From Zhengitettix transpicula (Eukaryota; Arthropoda; Insecta; Orthoptera; Tetrigidae): 64,000 bases of DNA. Position numbers and translations under genes: made by a program. The first letter of the stretch is position 1; every line of letters begins with the position of its first letter. Shown here piece by piece: positions 1 to 12,652 of the stretch. The notes beneath the pieces were generated by a model. The model was given only the letters and a program-made list of their open reading frames with translations. It made no database searches and was not told the origin of the DNA. Where the stretch lies: contig CM073591.1 in assembly GCA_037074705.1 (NCBI GenBank), forward strand, positions 86,656,032 through 86,720,031, written 5' to 3'.

Positions 1-415
1 GGATAGGGAAATGCAGCCAAGAGTTATCTAGGGCCCACGGGCTATGGTTTAAGGATCCTACCCGGAATTCGACTAAAAATATTGCACCTCAAACCTTAGA
101 AAACCTACATTAAGTATGCCGGGCGCTTGGTACTAGTCCCACGCCCTTCCGATGGCGAAAGAGGGGTTTGTTTAGGAGGCAGCTGTCCGACTGCTCCAAT
201 GGGAACAAAGACACAACTCTTACCGTATGCCCAAGGTTTGCGACCCCGGGACATACACTTCTCTAAACAGGCAGAGATGCCTCGGCTTATGGGAACCTTA
301 GTTCAAGCCTTCGATCTCTAACTTTTGGAACAGTAGTTTAAAATCACTGAGAGAAGAAGGCATCTCCAACTCTTCTGGAAAGTTCGACCTGCGAGAGATA
401 ATCTCAGGGACATCT
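1..415 (+). repeat. R1 interspersed repeat, copy 1 (5' cut by window edge)
   Basis: Contains the R1 landmarks in order: GGGCCC..GGGCTATGG, TTTAAGGATCCTACCCGG, a degenerate hairpin core, TCCCACGCCCTTCCGATGGC, GGAGGCAGCTG and CTTACCGTATGCCCAAGG, then CCTCGGCTTATGG and a tail reaching GCGAGAGATAATCTC. The open frames in it are not conserved between copies and I do not regard them as genes. Confidence 0.85.
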
Positions 416-700
416 AAATATGCTTAGTGCGCGCGTCAAAACGTTTGCGAACGCCGATCAACGTAGTTTTTAGAGTTGTAATAGAAATCGCGTTCATAAC
501 CCTCACTGAAGAAGTTCACATCTCGTCCGAAAGAGCTCTCGGCGACGCTGTAGAAGTACTCCCTTCTCTCAACAGATATCAGTGTTGCGAGGGTAACGTT
601 TTTAATAGGACGTGACGTATACTTCATATTGAGGCCAGGTGAAAAACACATTAATGTTAAAAAATATAATATCAACGCAAACGATATTATGTGGAATTAC
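416..700. other. CpG-rich segment next to R1 copy 1, function unknown
   Basis: Richer in CG dinucleotides than its surroundings, with a 79-codon minus-strand frame (675-436) encoding a Tyr/Phe-rich peptide. I do not recognise it. It may be part of another repeat adjoining R1 or an old exon; there are no splice or start features I trust. Confidence 0.3.
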
Positions 701-1902
701 CACAGTTTTTTCACTGTATTTTCTTTTTAGAACAGTGTAGGTAACTGTCACTCAGTTTATCTCAGTCGCATTCCCTCATTCATAACATCTTCTATCTTTT
801 CCCCCGTCTAATATTAAATCAGCAGCACTTAGATTAATAAAGAGCTGATACCTTTAGGTAAAGGAACATCATTCCATCCATTTTCTTTGTTTTATTGATA
901 TAATCACTCCTAATATGAGTGGAGTTTTGGTTCTCTTGTACCCCCCCCCTCCCCCGACCTAAGCCTCGTGAAAATCGTTTAAACATATCTGGCATAACTG
1001 CACGTCCCGACAAGCTCAGCAGTCCCAGCACAGCCACATTTTATTGGGCAATTAGAGCGCCAAGTAATTACTGTTGTTGTGCACAAAGTTTTTTCAAGTT
1101 TTCCTCGCGTCGGTGGAACTAGTCCCCAAGAATATCTGTCTCCGAGCACACCGATGGCTGTTCATATACTCATATCTGTCCATCTCAATCGAGACCGAAA
1201 CATTATAATAAATAAAAACTTAATAATACGACGATGATAACATAAATTGTTAAAATATTTGGTAAATGGGTTTAATATGGATATATGCGTATCTCCAAAA
1301 CTAGCCAAATAATTACGAATAAATAACCCAACTTTACATAACCAAGTAAATGCATCTATGAAAAGATTTGAGATAAATGTTCAGGGGAAGGGAAAATATA
1401 TAACAGATAATGAGGAGGTCAAATTTAAAAATAATCCATCTCTGAGAACACAAGGTGAGTATAATTCATAGTATGTTATGAGGAAGGAGGAATGTAATTT
1501 CATATTCTTCAGTCATGCCGATAAAGTTGAAGATCAATTTCCATCAGCGTGGGTCAGTGGTCCAAAATGACAATGATCCATCGTTTTCGGTGTCGTTGGG
1601 ACAACCCGATGTTAAGTCATATGGAATTAATTTATTTTGATGTGAAATATGAAGAAATAGCTGAGGAACGCAATTTTTAACAACTGGAATAATTTACGTC
1701 TTGGATTGGTTGGGGAAAGTCCTCCTAAAGAAAATAAATTTAGGTTGAATATAAAAAACGTAAGAAGTGAAGTGCGTCCTCAACTCTTAAAATCATAATT
1801 CAATTTAAAGTGGCATTTAGTGTTAAAACGTGATCATTCCTGCCAGTGTTTCCTTTTTTTTTCAGTGTACAAATATTATTAAGGACAATGGATTATTTTG
1901 TA
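701..1902. other. No gene recognised
   Basis: AT-rich sequence with a C-tract near 940-955. No protein similarity or RNA structure seen. Confidence 0.5.
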
Positions 1903-2130
1903 CAGGGTGTTTGGAAGTTACTGTGCACTGGACTACGGCCTACGGATGTAGATCTACCTTGGATGTTCGCAACAATGTTAGTTAAGAACTTAAATAATTG
2001 CGTGTGTGAGAAGCGTGTCACAATCAGATATGCGGAAAGTTTTTTTCAATAAAAATAAGCGGGTCTTAACTTGTATATACGTCATTTCTTACATATGACG
2101 TATCTGCACAGTAACTTTCCGAACACCTTG
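1903..2130. mobile_element. TA-flanked MITE, 228 bp
   Basis: The ends CAGGGTGTTTGGAAGTTACT and, reverse-complemented, CAAGGTGTTCGGAAAGTTAC are inverted repeats of about 25 bp. The element is flanked by TA on both sides (1901-1902 and 2131-2132), as for Tc1/mariner-type MITEs. The short frame inside it is not a recognisable protein. Confidence 0.75.
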
Positions 2131-2189
2131 TATAATTGTCAATGTTGCCTTGTATTATGATTATTTACCCAATTGTATATTATTAAATT

Positions 2190-2190
<1 letters not shown>

Positions 2191-2225
<35 letters not shown>
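2191..2225. repeat. (CA)n(TA)n microsatellite
   Basis: Runs of CA followed by TA; the TA run is the insertion site of the adjacent LTR. Confidence 0.9.
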
Positions 2226-3343
2226 TGTAATACCCAGTTAAGAAGGACATGAATTTTGTTCTTATTTCATCCGATTTGTTTACCAACTCAGACTGGGGAT
2301 TCTTGAGTGGTTTGTAGAAAAAAAATAATGAAATGATGGATAAGTGGCTTTTAGAGAAGGGGAGGACTATAATTGGACGTTTAGCGGCTTAGAGCTAATG
2401 GTATTGACAGACAGCTGGTCGGAACCCTAAATGCATAATGACAGAAGTTTTATGGACATACAATTATATTAAAAGGAAATATTTATTTTAATAGTATTGA
2501 GTGGCTCTCGGAGAGTGAGAAAGGAAACAGCTGGTGTTGTTTGGCGAACGTGGAAACTCAAAAACTGTGAAAACAAGGGAATATTCTGGAGAGGGGGAAA
2601 GCTGATAAAAGCATTTGGACAGGAGACCTCAGACAGTTGGGAGAGAGCGTTGGTGGAGATCCGCAGGGCGGACACAGGGCCAGGTTAAAGGGGCCGAAAC
2701 AATTTTATATAGTCAGTCAGTCAGAGGGGTCAGGAGAGATCGTTGACGCAGGGCCAAGTTAAAGTGGCCGAAACAATTTTATAAGTCAGTGAGTTTTCAT
2801 TCAGGAGAGAGCGTTGGTGGAGGCCAATTTAGGTGGCCGAGAGGAATCATCAGGCAGCAGTCATCAGCAGTCGGTAGGACTTTCGTCGTGGAAATCTGTC
2901 TGTCAGTAGGGTTGTTTGTTTGGAGGAAGTCGCTGTGAGAGTAATATCATCGAGAAGAGGTGGTTCTGAAAGCTAAGTGTGAGCGCAACCTGGTGCTCTT
3001 TAAGCCTGTATGAAGTGAGTGTGTGTTGGTATGCGAGAGATTGAAATTGCATGGACCAGAGAGATTTAAGTTTATTTTTTTCTGTATTCATAGTTGTAAA
3101 TTGTTAAATAGGGGTAATGAGTCAGATTTCGTTTCATTTCGTCTTTCATTTATTTTAACTGCATTGTTTAATTGTAAATTTTGTGTTCCGTTTCCTTATC
3201 AACCCAGTAAAGATCCTGGGGTGCAGAGTCTGATTTATTAAAATGTATTCTAGATTAATAAAATTGTTTTTTTGATAAAATTTAATAACGTGTTTAATAT
3301 AATTTCCTATAATCATAATTATCGATAAGAGAGGGGTATTACA
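2226..3343 (+). mobile_element. Solo LTR of an LTR retrotransposon, about 1.1 kb
   Basis: Begins TGTAATACC and ends GGTATTACA, a 9-bp terminal inverted repeat with the TG..CA boundary of retrotransposon LTRs. Both flanks are ATAT within a TA microsatellite, so a target duplication is likely but its length cannot be fixed. It aligns over most of its length with 24917-26391. There is no internal coding region beside it, so it is a solo LTR. Confidence 0.8.
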
Positions 3344-3559
3344 ATATATACGGTTAGACAAAGAACTCACGAATAATTTTTTAAATGACAAACAATAAAT
3401 TTCCCTTTCACAACTGGTTCTATTCTAGAAAGTAACCTCATCTATTAAAACATTTATCATATCCTCCCACGAGCATTTATTCCCCTTTTCTTTACTCATG
3501 TGCCACCTGTTTATTAAGCCAGATATTCACTGCGGTATTAAACTCCTCATAACTTGTAA

Positions 3560-4255
3560 AAGTTCCCCTCTCCCCATTTATTTGAGATTAGTGAAAAGAT
3601 GAGAAATAGGAGCACGGTACGAAATGGAAGCTGGATGACGAAAAATAATCCATCTAAATTGATCCAGCATTTTTTGGGTTGTATCAGGGCACTGGAGTGA
3701 ATCAGCAAGACATCGCGAACGAACATTCCACATCGCTGATTTTGTATGGTTCGCGCTAGCTTTTTATAGTTTGCCTTTTATTATCAAAGCCACCAAGTGA
3801 ACACATTCACAATCGGCAATAAGTATAGGCAGGGTTTTTTTGTATAATTTTTCTCAGTTTGGATGACGACGCATGATGCCGCACGAGCGATTGGCGTTTG
3901 CTCTGTGGAGTCATTTTAGATAAACAGGATTCATCACCAGTAATGGTCTGATCAAGTCAGACATCTCCATCTATGTCTTACCGCGTCAAGAATTTCAGAA
4001 CTACATCCATTCTTTCTGTTTTTTGTTTGTCACTCGGTTTCTGGGGAATCAATAGCACAAAAATTCCATTCTTGTAAAGAATGGGAAATCTGAGGCAAAA
4101 CGATTTGAAACTCGTCTGTCTGCCAGAAATTTTGTCGTTCACTTGATTGCTCGTATCATCACGTAGACATCTGCGTCCAGCTTCGTCATGAACAATTATT
4201 CGTCCATTCTTGAATATTTCACCCCGTTTCCTCGTATTTATGTATTCTTAAGAAA
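3560..4255 (-). pseudogene. Degraded mariner-like transposase remnant
   Basis: Read on the minus strand across several frameshifts and stops, pieces resemble mariner transposase: near 3905-3950 a block like GDES followed by KRQS; near 3840-3880 a RRHPN..KLYKKTLP-like block; and near 3590-3645 HP, AP, SHLFTNLK resembling the PYSPDLAPSDFHLFTNLK region. No intact frame survives. This is judged from motif order only. Confidence 0.45.
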
Positions 4256-5262
4256 GCTACCAGTAGGTAAAAGCTTTGTAAAAATATAAAGCAGCGTATT
4301 TCTATTAACGTTAATAGTAATATGTCTATGGAATTAGATGTAGGGATAGATTTCCAAAAGTATTTTTTTGCTGGTAAGCTGTATAATCTATATGGAATTA
4401 TTCGTAATGTTGACCTTTAAATATAATTATGGAGTCACGTATTGACGGAAAATATCGCAAAATACGTCAGTTAAAACAATACTTAATCATCTATAACGTA
4501 AATATTGTCGCAAGCGGTCGTTGAACCTGTGGATAAATAGGTTAAACGGTGACGTCAGTATGCGGAATCTTGGAGTGTGGAGGCTCGGTGATGATTCACC
4601 TGCATATAAAACAAGGAAAAGACTTCGTGAATAGCGGCATCAATAGAGGTAGGTCTCACCTTGAATCCCACTACGCACAAGTTCCAGAGAAATATCGTTT
4701 TAACCAAGAACACTGATACCTAGAATAAGAAATCGTACTATTGGATGTAATTTCGTTTATGTAATCGGGGTATTTTAAGTGAGAATAATCCTCTGCACCT
4801 TCAACGAGATGAGAAATAAAACATAAAAGTGCGTATCAGTCTGTTTTCGAGGAAGTAACCTTGCATTAACATATCCACTTACATACATTTCTTCTACCCT
4901 GTTAGCACCACAAATGTTGCCTTTTCCTCGTATTGATCAATTCTGTTTATTAACCGAGACAATCTAGGTCTCTCATGAAATTTGTTTGTATTTTATGCAC
5001 ACATTACTTATACAGTATGATTGGTAGAATATGACATTTCGCTTTTCTCGTCTTCTTTTCATCTTCAGTTAAATACTCTTAGGATGACGAAAATATGATC
5101 TTAATTTCTTCTAACACCATTTGGTTCATTTCCGGCAGTTTGATGCTCATTAAATTATATGTATCGAAATATTATTGAAGAAAACTGAAATTTTTACACG
5201 TTTTATTTTCATTATATTGAATTATATTAGAAATATATATATATATATATATATTTGTTAAA
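4256..5262. other. No gene recognised; AT microsatellite near 5231-5254
   Basis: AT-rich and apart from a short (AT)n run contains nothing I can assign. Confidence 0.5.
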
Positions 5263-5500
5263 TAGACATTACGTACGTATGGCCTTATTTTGTCCGTTCT
5301 ATTGCAACTACCGCAGGCTGCTTGGTCGCCCTATACGAAAAAAGTAATAATCAATTTAAGTATTTAAATTTTCTCAAAAGTAGATACGGTAGTTAAAAAC
5401 ACATTACGAAGGAATGACCTAATTTTGTTCGTCCGATTGCAACTTCTGTAGACGGCCTGCGTAGTGTCTTGGTCGCCCAATGTGGAGAAAGTTACATCCT
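5263..5500 (+). repeat. Two diverged tandem units of about 85-90 bp
   Basis: Unit 1 (about 5263-5347) and unit 2 (about 5397-5492) share the order ACATTACG, TATTTTGT or AATTTTGT, ATTGCAACT and CTTGGTCGCCC, ending GAAAAAAGT or GAGAAAGT. They are separated by about 50 bp. The origin is unknown. Confidence 0.5.
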
Positions 5501-6954
5501 CAGAACGCGAAGAAAGCAAAGATAAGTGAGTGACTTATTACGGTGACCTGTGCACATTCCCCCGCGTACTCGTGTAAGGAACTCTGTCCAAGTCTCACAT
5601 GTAAGTCTCAGTCACGTCTGGTCATTTTTCAACTAAAACAACAAACTCCTTCACGCTTGATCGCTCAGTCAATTGTATGACAAGATGAAACCAGAAAAGT
5701 TAAAAATATAGTTTAAATATTCTACAGTAACGTAACCCTGTTGATTTTTTCATACCATAAAGTTTACAATAATTAGAAGACAATCCCAGATTCGTTATTT
5801 ACAGAAATATTCAACGTACGCGGCCTTGAAGCCGCAATAATATATTCCAAAGGCAGGCAAATCTATAAATCCAGCTTGCGTAAGATCGGGAATAGGAAAT
5901 AAAAAGTGTCTTTCGATCAGGGATGAAACTTGATCATTTGAGCTACATTCACGAAGCCTGGAAATGTGGTATATATTACTTCTCCGTCTAGCAATTTATT
6001 CTGAGAATTACAACCAGGAAATCTAGGAAGGTCTTCAACAACACGAATCTGTCAACAATTCCGTGCCATAGTAAATTACAAATCTATTCACTGCATTTCA
6101 AGATAGGTCTCGTGTATACATATATAACAACTGACATTGCATATAAGGAAGGTAATATTTGTATTTCAGCTAAGAAGAAAAATTGAGGGTTTCCTTCTGT
6201 TGAAACTTAATAAATAAATCTTCCTTTTATTCAGGTCTCATTTGTTATTATCCAAGTATTTTTCGCCATAAAGCATTAGAGCTGAGAATTTTTTGGGGTA
6301 TTATTGCCAATGCTGCAAGTTTTATGAAGTCGTTCTGTAAAGAGGCGAATATTAATCTTATTCTGCATTTCCGCATCATCCCTTTCCTATAGTATAAGGG
6401 GGGTGGATTAGCGTATCTACACACACACACACACACTTCATTTTCTATCGATTTACTTGGTTTCCTAAAAATAAATCTATTTATTTCAACCCCTTAACAC
6501 TACGTTTATGAATCTGTAAAATAGTTTTTTATAATATTTGTTTTATGTTTATATCTTCACTACACTAAGCAGTGTTTTGCTAAAGTTTTATCATATGTTA
6601 GTAAAATTTCCATTAAATATATAACAATTTAGACTGATGAACTTACTTACGTGTCGTCAAAGTATAATCAATGATTTGCATTGAACAACTATTTTTATTT
6701 GCTTCGTCGCGTTACTGAGAATTTCCACTAAATATGTCAGAACCTACGTATAGCATCAGGTCAATCACCGACCCCAGATCTAATTTACGAAGTTCAAATT
6801 TGGACGATGAATTCGAATATTCAAAGACTGACAAAAGTAACTATGTAGAAATCGACGAATAGGTTATATGAGTTTACTAGTCTTTTTTGGTAGATTTTAT
6901 TTATAGTCGCATGAACTGATAAGGTCATTAGTGACTTTGAACATTCCTGGGTTT
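5501..6954. other. No gene recognised; (AC)n at 6419-6436
   Basis: AT-rich with one short AC microsatellite. No coding similarity seen. Confidence 0.5.
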
Positions 6955-7105
6955 GACTTTTTCGGGGGAACTAATTTATTGGATTTCCTCAGTATGGAAA
7001 CATATACTCACAACATCCATTTCCTAGTCGAGATTCGAACCCTGGTCCTCTGTGATGCGAGGCGGCAGCAGTGACCACTACACCACAGGAGGTGAGCCAA
7101 ACGTA
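6955..7105 (-). mobile_element. tRNA-derived SINE, family SINE-B
   Basis: On the minus strand it contains CCTCCTGTGGTGTAGTGGTC (A-box-like, TGGTGTAGTGG) and GGGTTCGAATC (B-box-like) about 45 bp later, followed by a body with TTTCCATACTGAGG. The same order recurs at 16305-16500. Confidence 0.75.
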
Positions 7106-8848
7106 GTTGAATGACACAGAGACCGAAGTAAGAAAATAATGTGGAATGTGGGGATCAACACACCTGGCAGGGATATGAAATACCTATCAGAAAATTGAAG
7201 ATCATGGATGTAATTGAGTGAAGAGATTAGTAGAAATTCGTGTAATACAGACTAAACCGTAAAAACAGAGTTCAGAAACTATGGTAGTGGTTCCCGTCTG
7301 CTGAAAATGGGGTAATGGCGAACAAACGCCAACATTCTGAACCTCCACACTTTGTAAGTTCTACATCTTGTGGAATCGGGTTGGTTTGTCAACACTTCTC
7401 GAAATAATATTGGATATGGCTTTTAGTAATGTATTTTAATATCGAATGGATCTCGTAGGACGTATTGCACAGGAGCAACAAAATTGGGCTGACGTTCAGC
7501 TGGAACTTGACTGAGGGAGATGTGTCGCCTTTGGACAAGTGGCTGACCTCGGACGCGTCCTTGCAGATTCAAAGACCCCCGCCCAGATGTTTTATGCCTG
7601 TGCTGATTATCAACAAAGTCACTTTTTCATCTTTAAATGAAATTGCCCTTTCCAGGCAAGTATATGAGGATCAATCAAAACTCTAAAAGCTAAGTTTCAG
7701 AAACGTTTCTGCGTCTTACAACCACAGTGATTTAATAAAGATAGCACCAACTGCTATAATAATGTTGCAGAAATACATTTACGTTTTTTTAAAAAAAACC
7801 TGCTCAGTTACAATGTTTTTATAAAGGCTATAATGAACTAAGGGACAGCTTAAGTAGTTGTAGAACGAAGATTTTCCCTGTGTAGAAAGTGGATGGAATT
7901 TTCTCGGGACTCCATCCGGGTAAGCCAGTCGAAAACACGCGACGTTAGCTTAAGCATTTCTTTTAGTCATCGAATGCTTTTGTGTACACATACACAACTT
8001 CACACATCTCTCGACACGCTCAGAATTACAGAATAAAATATTTAGAGAAATTAAGCAAGTCGCTCACGGTAAAGCTAGATATGCAAGTTACTAACTTCGC
8101 TTCATGTAAACCGGCACGTGTGATTGCACCTTTTAAGCACCATGGATTAATTTATGTCATACACATTTATATTCAAAACACTGTCTTCAGTCTCAAACAG
8201 ATGAATATGTCGCAGATAAACGACGAAAGCTTCTGTCAAAAATTATAACGAATGTATCTACTGTATCTATGATTTTTTATACATTGACAGGGATAGAGAT
8301 TGATTTTAATAAGTCATACACATTATAAACTATTTTAATTAATATATTTTGGATGTATCTTCCAATACTTTGACGGCCATTACACAGAATATTGCGAACA
8401 TTTCTCTTTTCTACATTGGGCAGCTTTCACTCAGTCCCTGCTTGTATCCTCAATGTCCCTGTCCCACTTATCAAAGGGCCGACCTCTTTTGACGATTCTG
8501 ATCTCATGTGTTCCAGTTCTAAACTTTCCTCGTCCAATTTTTCTCTCTTATATGATCGACTGTTTTCGCATTATCTGACAAAGTTTTTCCAAGAGTGCCC
8601 TTTTCTACTCTTCCTCATCCTTGATCGTTCTATACGCCTTTTCGCATATTATTCAATTTATCGTTTACACGTGTCCTTTATTTCTGGAAAATAGTAAAAC
8701 AACACGATGGTAAAATAGCAGACTGAATGATATTTTTCACTTGAAAATCGTTATGTTTCTTCCAAATTCAAGTCAACTGTGTCTGATTCTCTGGCTTTAA
8801 AATTCCCAAAGACAGGATATCTGTTTTATGTTCAAAATTACTAAATTA
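7106..8848. other. No gene recognised
   Basis: Contains short open frames (for example 7465-7686, 7982-8248 and 8392-8694) without recognisable domains, splice context or compositional support. Confidence 0.45.
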
Positions 8849-8990
8849 TAGGATCAGGATGGAAAAATTTCGACCGGACCGGGGATCGAATCTGGGAATA
8901 TGAAGGAGCTCAGAGCTACCTGAGTCGACTTTCCGTAAGAGACTACTTAGAATGTTGAAAACGTCATCTCTCCACAAGATATATAGAACT
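8849..8990 (-). mobile_element. tRNA-derived SINE, family SINE-A (diverged)
   Basis: On the minus strand TAGCTCTGAGCTCC and, further on, GATTCGATCCCCGGTCCGG form a tRNA-like B-box tail, followed by a GAAATTTTTCCATCCTG body start as in the copies at 19461 and 36385. Confidence 0.55.
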
Positions 8991-11052
8991 AGTGTCTTTT
9001 TGCCTATGAACGATCTCAAGGATTATTGTCGAATGTAGCCATAGTTTTCATTATTTCCGAATCCAATTATCGCGGAAGTAAGTTTATTTTAGATTGAAAA
9101 TCATATAAAATATACAACTAGCAATTTTTTTTTATTCTATATGTAAACATTTAACTCAAAATTATTTTGTTGATACCTGTGAAAATATTGACAGGCATTT
9201 GAACTCGTCTGGTCACCAAATAACTTTCTTTAACAAAAAATGCAAATTAACCTGAAATGAGAGGAAGGAAATACGAACTCGATATATTTATGCTTCAGTA
9301 ATGAAAATAAACCGTAAATTTAATATTTTTGTATACGATTCATTTGCATACAATAAACGTCAAAATATGAATGGAATAATTAAAAATGCAGTACGCACAA
9401 ATATTCATCTTCGGCGACATGCAGTTAACGTTGTAATTTACCGTCATCGTCATTTGTCGTAATAAGATTCAATTCAGATATATTGAATTTTTTCTACACT
9501 CGCATTCATTTTTCATAATTTGAGTTTGTATCTAATTTCTATTCTCATACAATTATTTGTATTGTGCGTGGTGGCGTTCTCATTTGTGGGTTGACCAGAA
9601 ACTCCCACATCACATGAATATTAATTTGACCACGTTAAGTAGTGTTCTATTATTTCTTATTTTGTCATCGTTTAGAAGGTTCGGCAGGTTCGCTACCGCA
9701 TGACATCAGGAATTCCAGCTATTTGTGTCTGTGATCAGTATGTGTGGGTGATGGATTGAAAATTCACTTAAGTGTAGAGCATTTGGAAGTGATGGGTTTT
9801 TGAAACTTACATTGAAGCCTCAAATGTAATGAAGAAATTGTGTTTAATCACCTTATGTTAGCCATAATTCTTTCAGGGATTGTGAAAGCACACGTAAAGA
9901 TTATTCATAATTTTCTTTAATATATATGTATATTTTTTAAAAAAAATAACTTATTTAATAGGAAAGAACTCCGAATTGCATTTAATCACTTTTAAGCTAA
10001 GCCTAAACTCTGAGGAGACTTTCATGTTAATTATATCTATACATGTGTTCCAAAAAAAATCCTGACGATTTGGATGATGTAAACTTAACCCAACTACCGA
10101 TAAGTAGAAGAGAATTTTTGCAACCTTAAAAGTACCTCATTGATTCCGTCTTGGTTTCTCTTTATACAAATTTGTATTATATTGTGTGTCAATTCAAAAT
10201 TTGGGACTAAGAACGTTTTTTTAAAAAAAATTATTTCTTCTTGAATTCTATTTTCAACGCACTTTTAGGTATACTACATTTCTCCTCAAAATATTTTTTA
10301 TTACGTTCTGTACTGAATAATTTCAATTTTCGATAGTTCGTTTCTCTATTATGGTAAATATGATTTTGATTTTTATGGTCAGCAGGAAGTCGTGAAATAT
10401 AGTTTGACAATATTATATACTATTAATAATTAATTCTATGACATTTACTTTCACACCAACTTTAATTTGAGAAACACAGAAATACTAAGTTTCTTTTACA
10501 TATAGCTGTACGTTTCGACGGTACTTTGTGTTTTCCTCTAACAGAATTTACATGCGGCATGGCAAGTATAGCAAAGCCCTATAAAACAAGATGCGACACA
10601 GATGCATCAAAGCACTTACAATACGATATCGTAAAATTTGTAGAGATTTTAGGTGTCATATTTAATATTTAGAGTGTTGGAATGATTTTAAATAAATATT
10701 ATTTCTGAAGAAATTCTTTTATTGTAAAGGGGGTTTCTTATCTAATATTGTAGCGTTTTCAAAATATAAACTGTGATTAAAATTATCGCTGTGTTTAGTA
10801 ATAGGATTGGGTTTTATGGCTGAAAGTTTGAAATAAATCCAATTTAAAACTTGCAGCTTACTTGACTTGCCATTTAAATGCTGTTAGAGTAAGACGCTTA
10901 GTGGCGTCAAAACGACAAGCTATATATATATATATAAAATTTCTATGTTTCTCTTAAAGTTTGTCTGAAATATAAGGTCGTATAATGAATTAGTAATTTA
11001 AAACAGACGTTAAAATCTACACGTTTTTAATTTTTGTTGTGGCTCAGTCAGT
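8991..11052. other. No gene recognised; TA run near 10920-10936
   Basis: Very AT-rich with no coding similarity found. Confidence 0.5.
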
Positions 11053-11295
11053 AAATTTCAAACTTCCAAAACAAGACTATACGTCCATATTTTACATTTA
11101 TTGTCACAATATTCAATACTCTTATTCTAAAATAACAATTAATTTATAGAATATTGAAAATTAAGTACTATAATAGTAATTTTCTTTGGTCATTCATATT
11201 TTAGAAGAAGAGTATTGAATATTGCGATAATAAATGTAAATTATGGACGTATATATTCAAATTTTGTTTTCTTGTTTCGGAAATTTTAAATTTAG
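11053..11295. repeat. Fold-back (inverted repeat) element, about 240 bp
   Basis: The arm at 11081-11127 (TACGTCCATATTTTACATTT, then CAATATTCAATACTCTT) pairs with 11207-11253 on the other strand with few mismatches over about 44 bp. A weaker extension (AAATTT..CTTCC.AAACAAGA) reaches 11053 and 11295. No target duplication was identified. It is probably a MITE-like fold-back. Confidence 0.65.
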
Positions 11296-11766
11296 AAATC
11301 AAGAACTCCGATTATAATAAGCGGGCCATACCAGTGGACATTACTATACCAATAATAAAAATACTCCAGAACCTGAAGAACATTCTATGTAATAAGAAAT
11401 ATCGGCCAGTAGGAAATATATAACGACAGAAGATCTATAATAATTAATAATAGATATTCAACTTATAAACGAAAAGCGGAAGTCAAAATTTGCCTGCGTT
11501 AGGATGAGAATAAAAAATATGAAGAGACAGAAACGAAAAGAGTATAGGGATTATTTTCTGAATGAGAATTTTAAAAATTAGCTGAGCGTTCAATACAAAG
11601 GTTGTTGCTAAAATCATAATCGGCGTTGTTAGGATATATCTAACCAAATTATTGTGGCACAGTAATGTGTGGAGAGTACAATTTATGTAATGTAAAGTGT
11701 TAAATATGCTGTTTCAATTATTGTAGTGAATAGGATTAAAGCGGCTCAACATGTGACATAAAAATT
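11296..11766. other. No gene recognised
   Basis: AT-rich with no assignable content. Confidence 0.5.
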
Positions 11767-12109
11767 CCGGGGTCGCAGACCTTGTCCGCTATTCCTATTG
11801 AAATAGTCGCCCAGCTGCCTCCTAAACCGGCGAGGGGAAAGCTGCGACCCCACAGTAAACCCCTCTCCCGCCATCGGAAGAGCGTAGGACAAGTACCAAA
11901 TGCCCGACCTACCTGATGCAGGTTTTTCTAAGGTTTTCCCTGCATCAGTTTTAAGCGAATTGCCGGGTAGGATCCTTAAACCATAGCCTGGGGGCCCTAG
12001 TTAACCCTTTGCTACCTTCCTCTACTCTTCCGAATCCCCCCTTTCAAATCCTTTCCTATGCTACTAAAGGGGAGTTGCCACCATGTGGATTACCCTATGC
12101 ATAGCCTGT
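11767..12109 (-). repeat. R1 interspersed repeat, copy 2
   Basis: Minus orientation. Contains CCGGGGTCGCAGACC, CAGCTGCCTCCTAAAC, the hairpin GATGCAGG..CCTGCATC, GGGTAGGATCCTTAAAC and ends CATAGCCTGTA, matching the R1 head. The tail is shortened. Confidence 0.88.
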
Positions 12110-12652
12110 ATACATCTCAAAAATGGCATGGAAAACCACAACTGTTGAAATCGCTGAGACAGAGAGAGATTTTCAGTAAGTCATTCGGAGTAGGGGAATG
12201 AGGATCTAGTGGTCGCGGTATATAATATTGAAGGTGTGAGGGCAGTCAGAGAGATTACCAACGAGCTTGGAGAGGTCGAAGAAAGTTACGAGTGATGATA
12301 GGTGATGGAAGTGGATGTGGGGTCTAAGTTGTAAAAGCATGACTATCAGTAATCAAGTAAGAATGATAATATGGTTAGCGGATATCTTCTTATAAATAAA
12401 ATTAAGTGCTTGTATGTGTGTATGTTCCTCATAAAAATCGAAAAGCTTGTAGCAATTTTGACCAAATTTTGAACACATGTTCCTTTCAAAGCGGACGAAA
12501 AAGCTGTCGCGGTAAGACACGACTACCAGCCTAATCTTCAACACGTGCAGCGAATTCTACCAAAGCATACCGAGTAAATTTTTAACTCTCTTATGGTACG
12601 AAACATATTTTGGACTCTCTCAGCGCCCCGGGAGTATTTCTTACGCTTTTTA
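12110..12652. other. No gene recognised
   Basis: No coding similarity or repeat structure identified. Confidence 0.45.

Noticed and set aside
127..321. Open frame over R1 copy 1 starting [13 protein letters not shown]
   Set aside because: The same peptide appears with shifts and stops in other R1 copies (for example near 52797 on the minus strand). It is a by-product of the repeat.
2191..2226. CRISPR-like or other short regular repeats
   Set aside because: The regular repeats in this window are simple microsatellites, tandem pairs or dispersed transposons. No spaced direct-repeat array exists.
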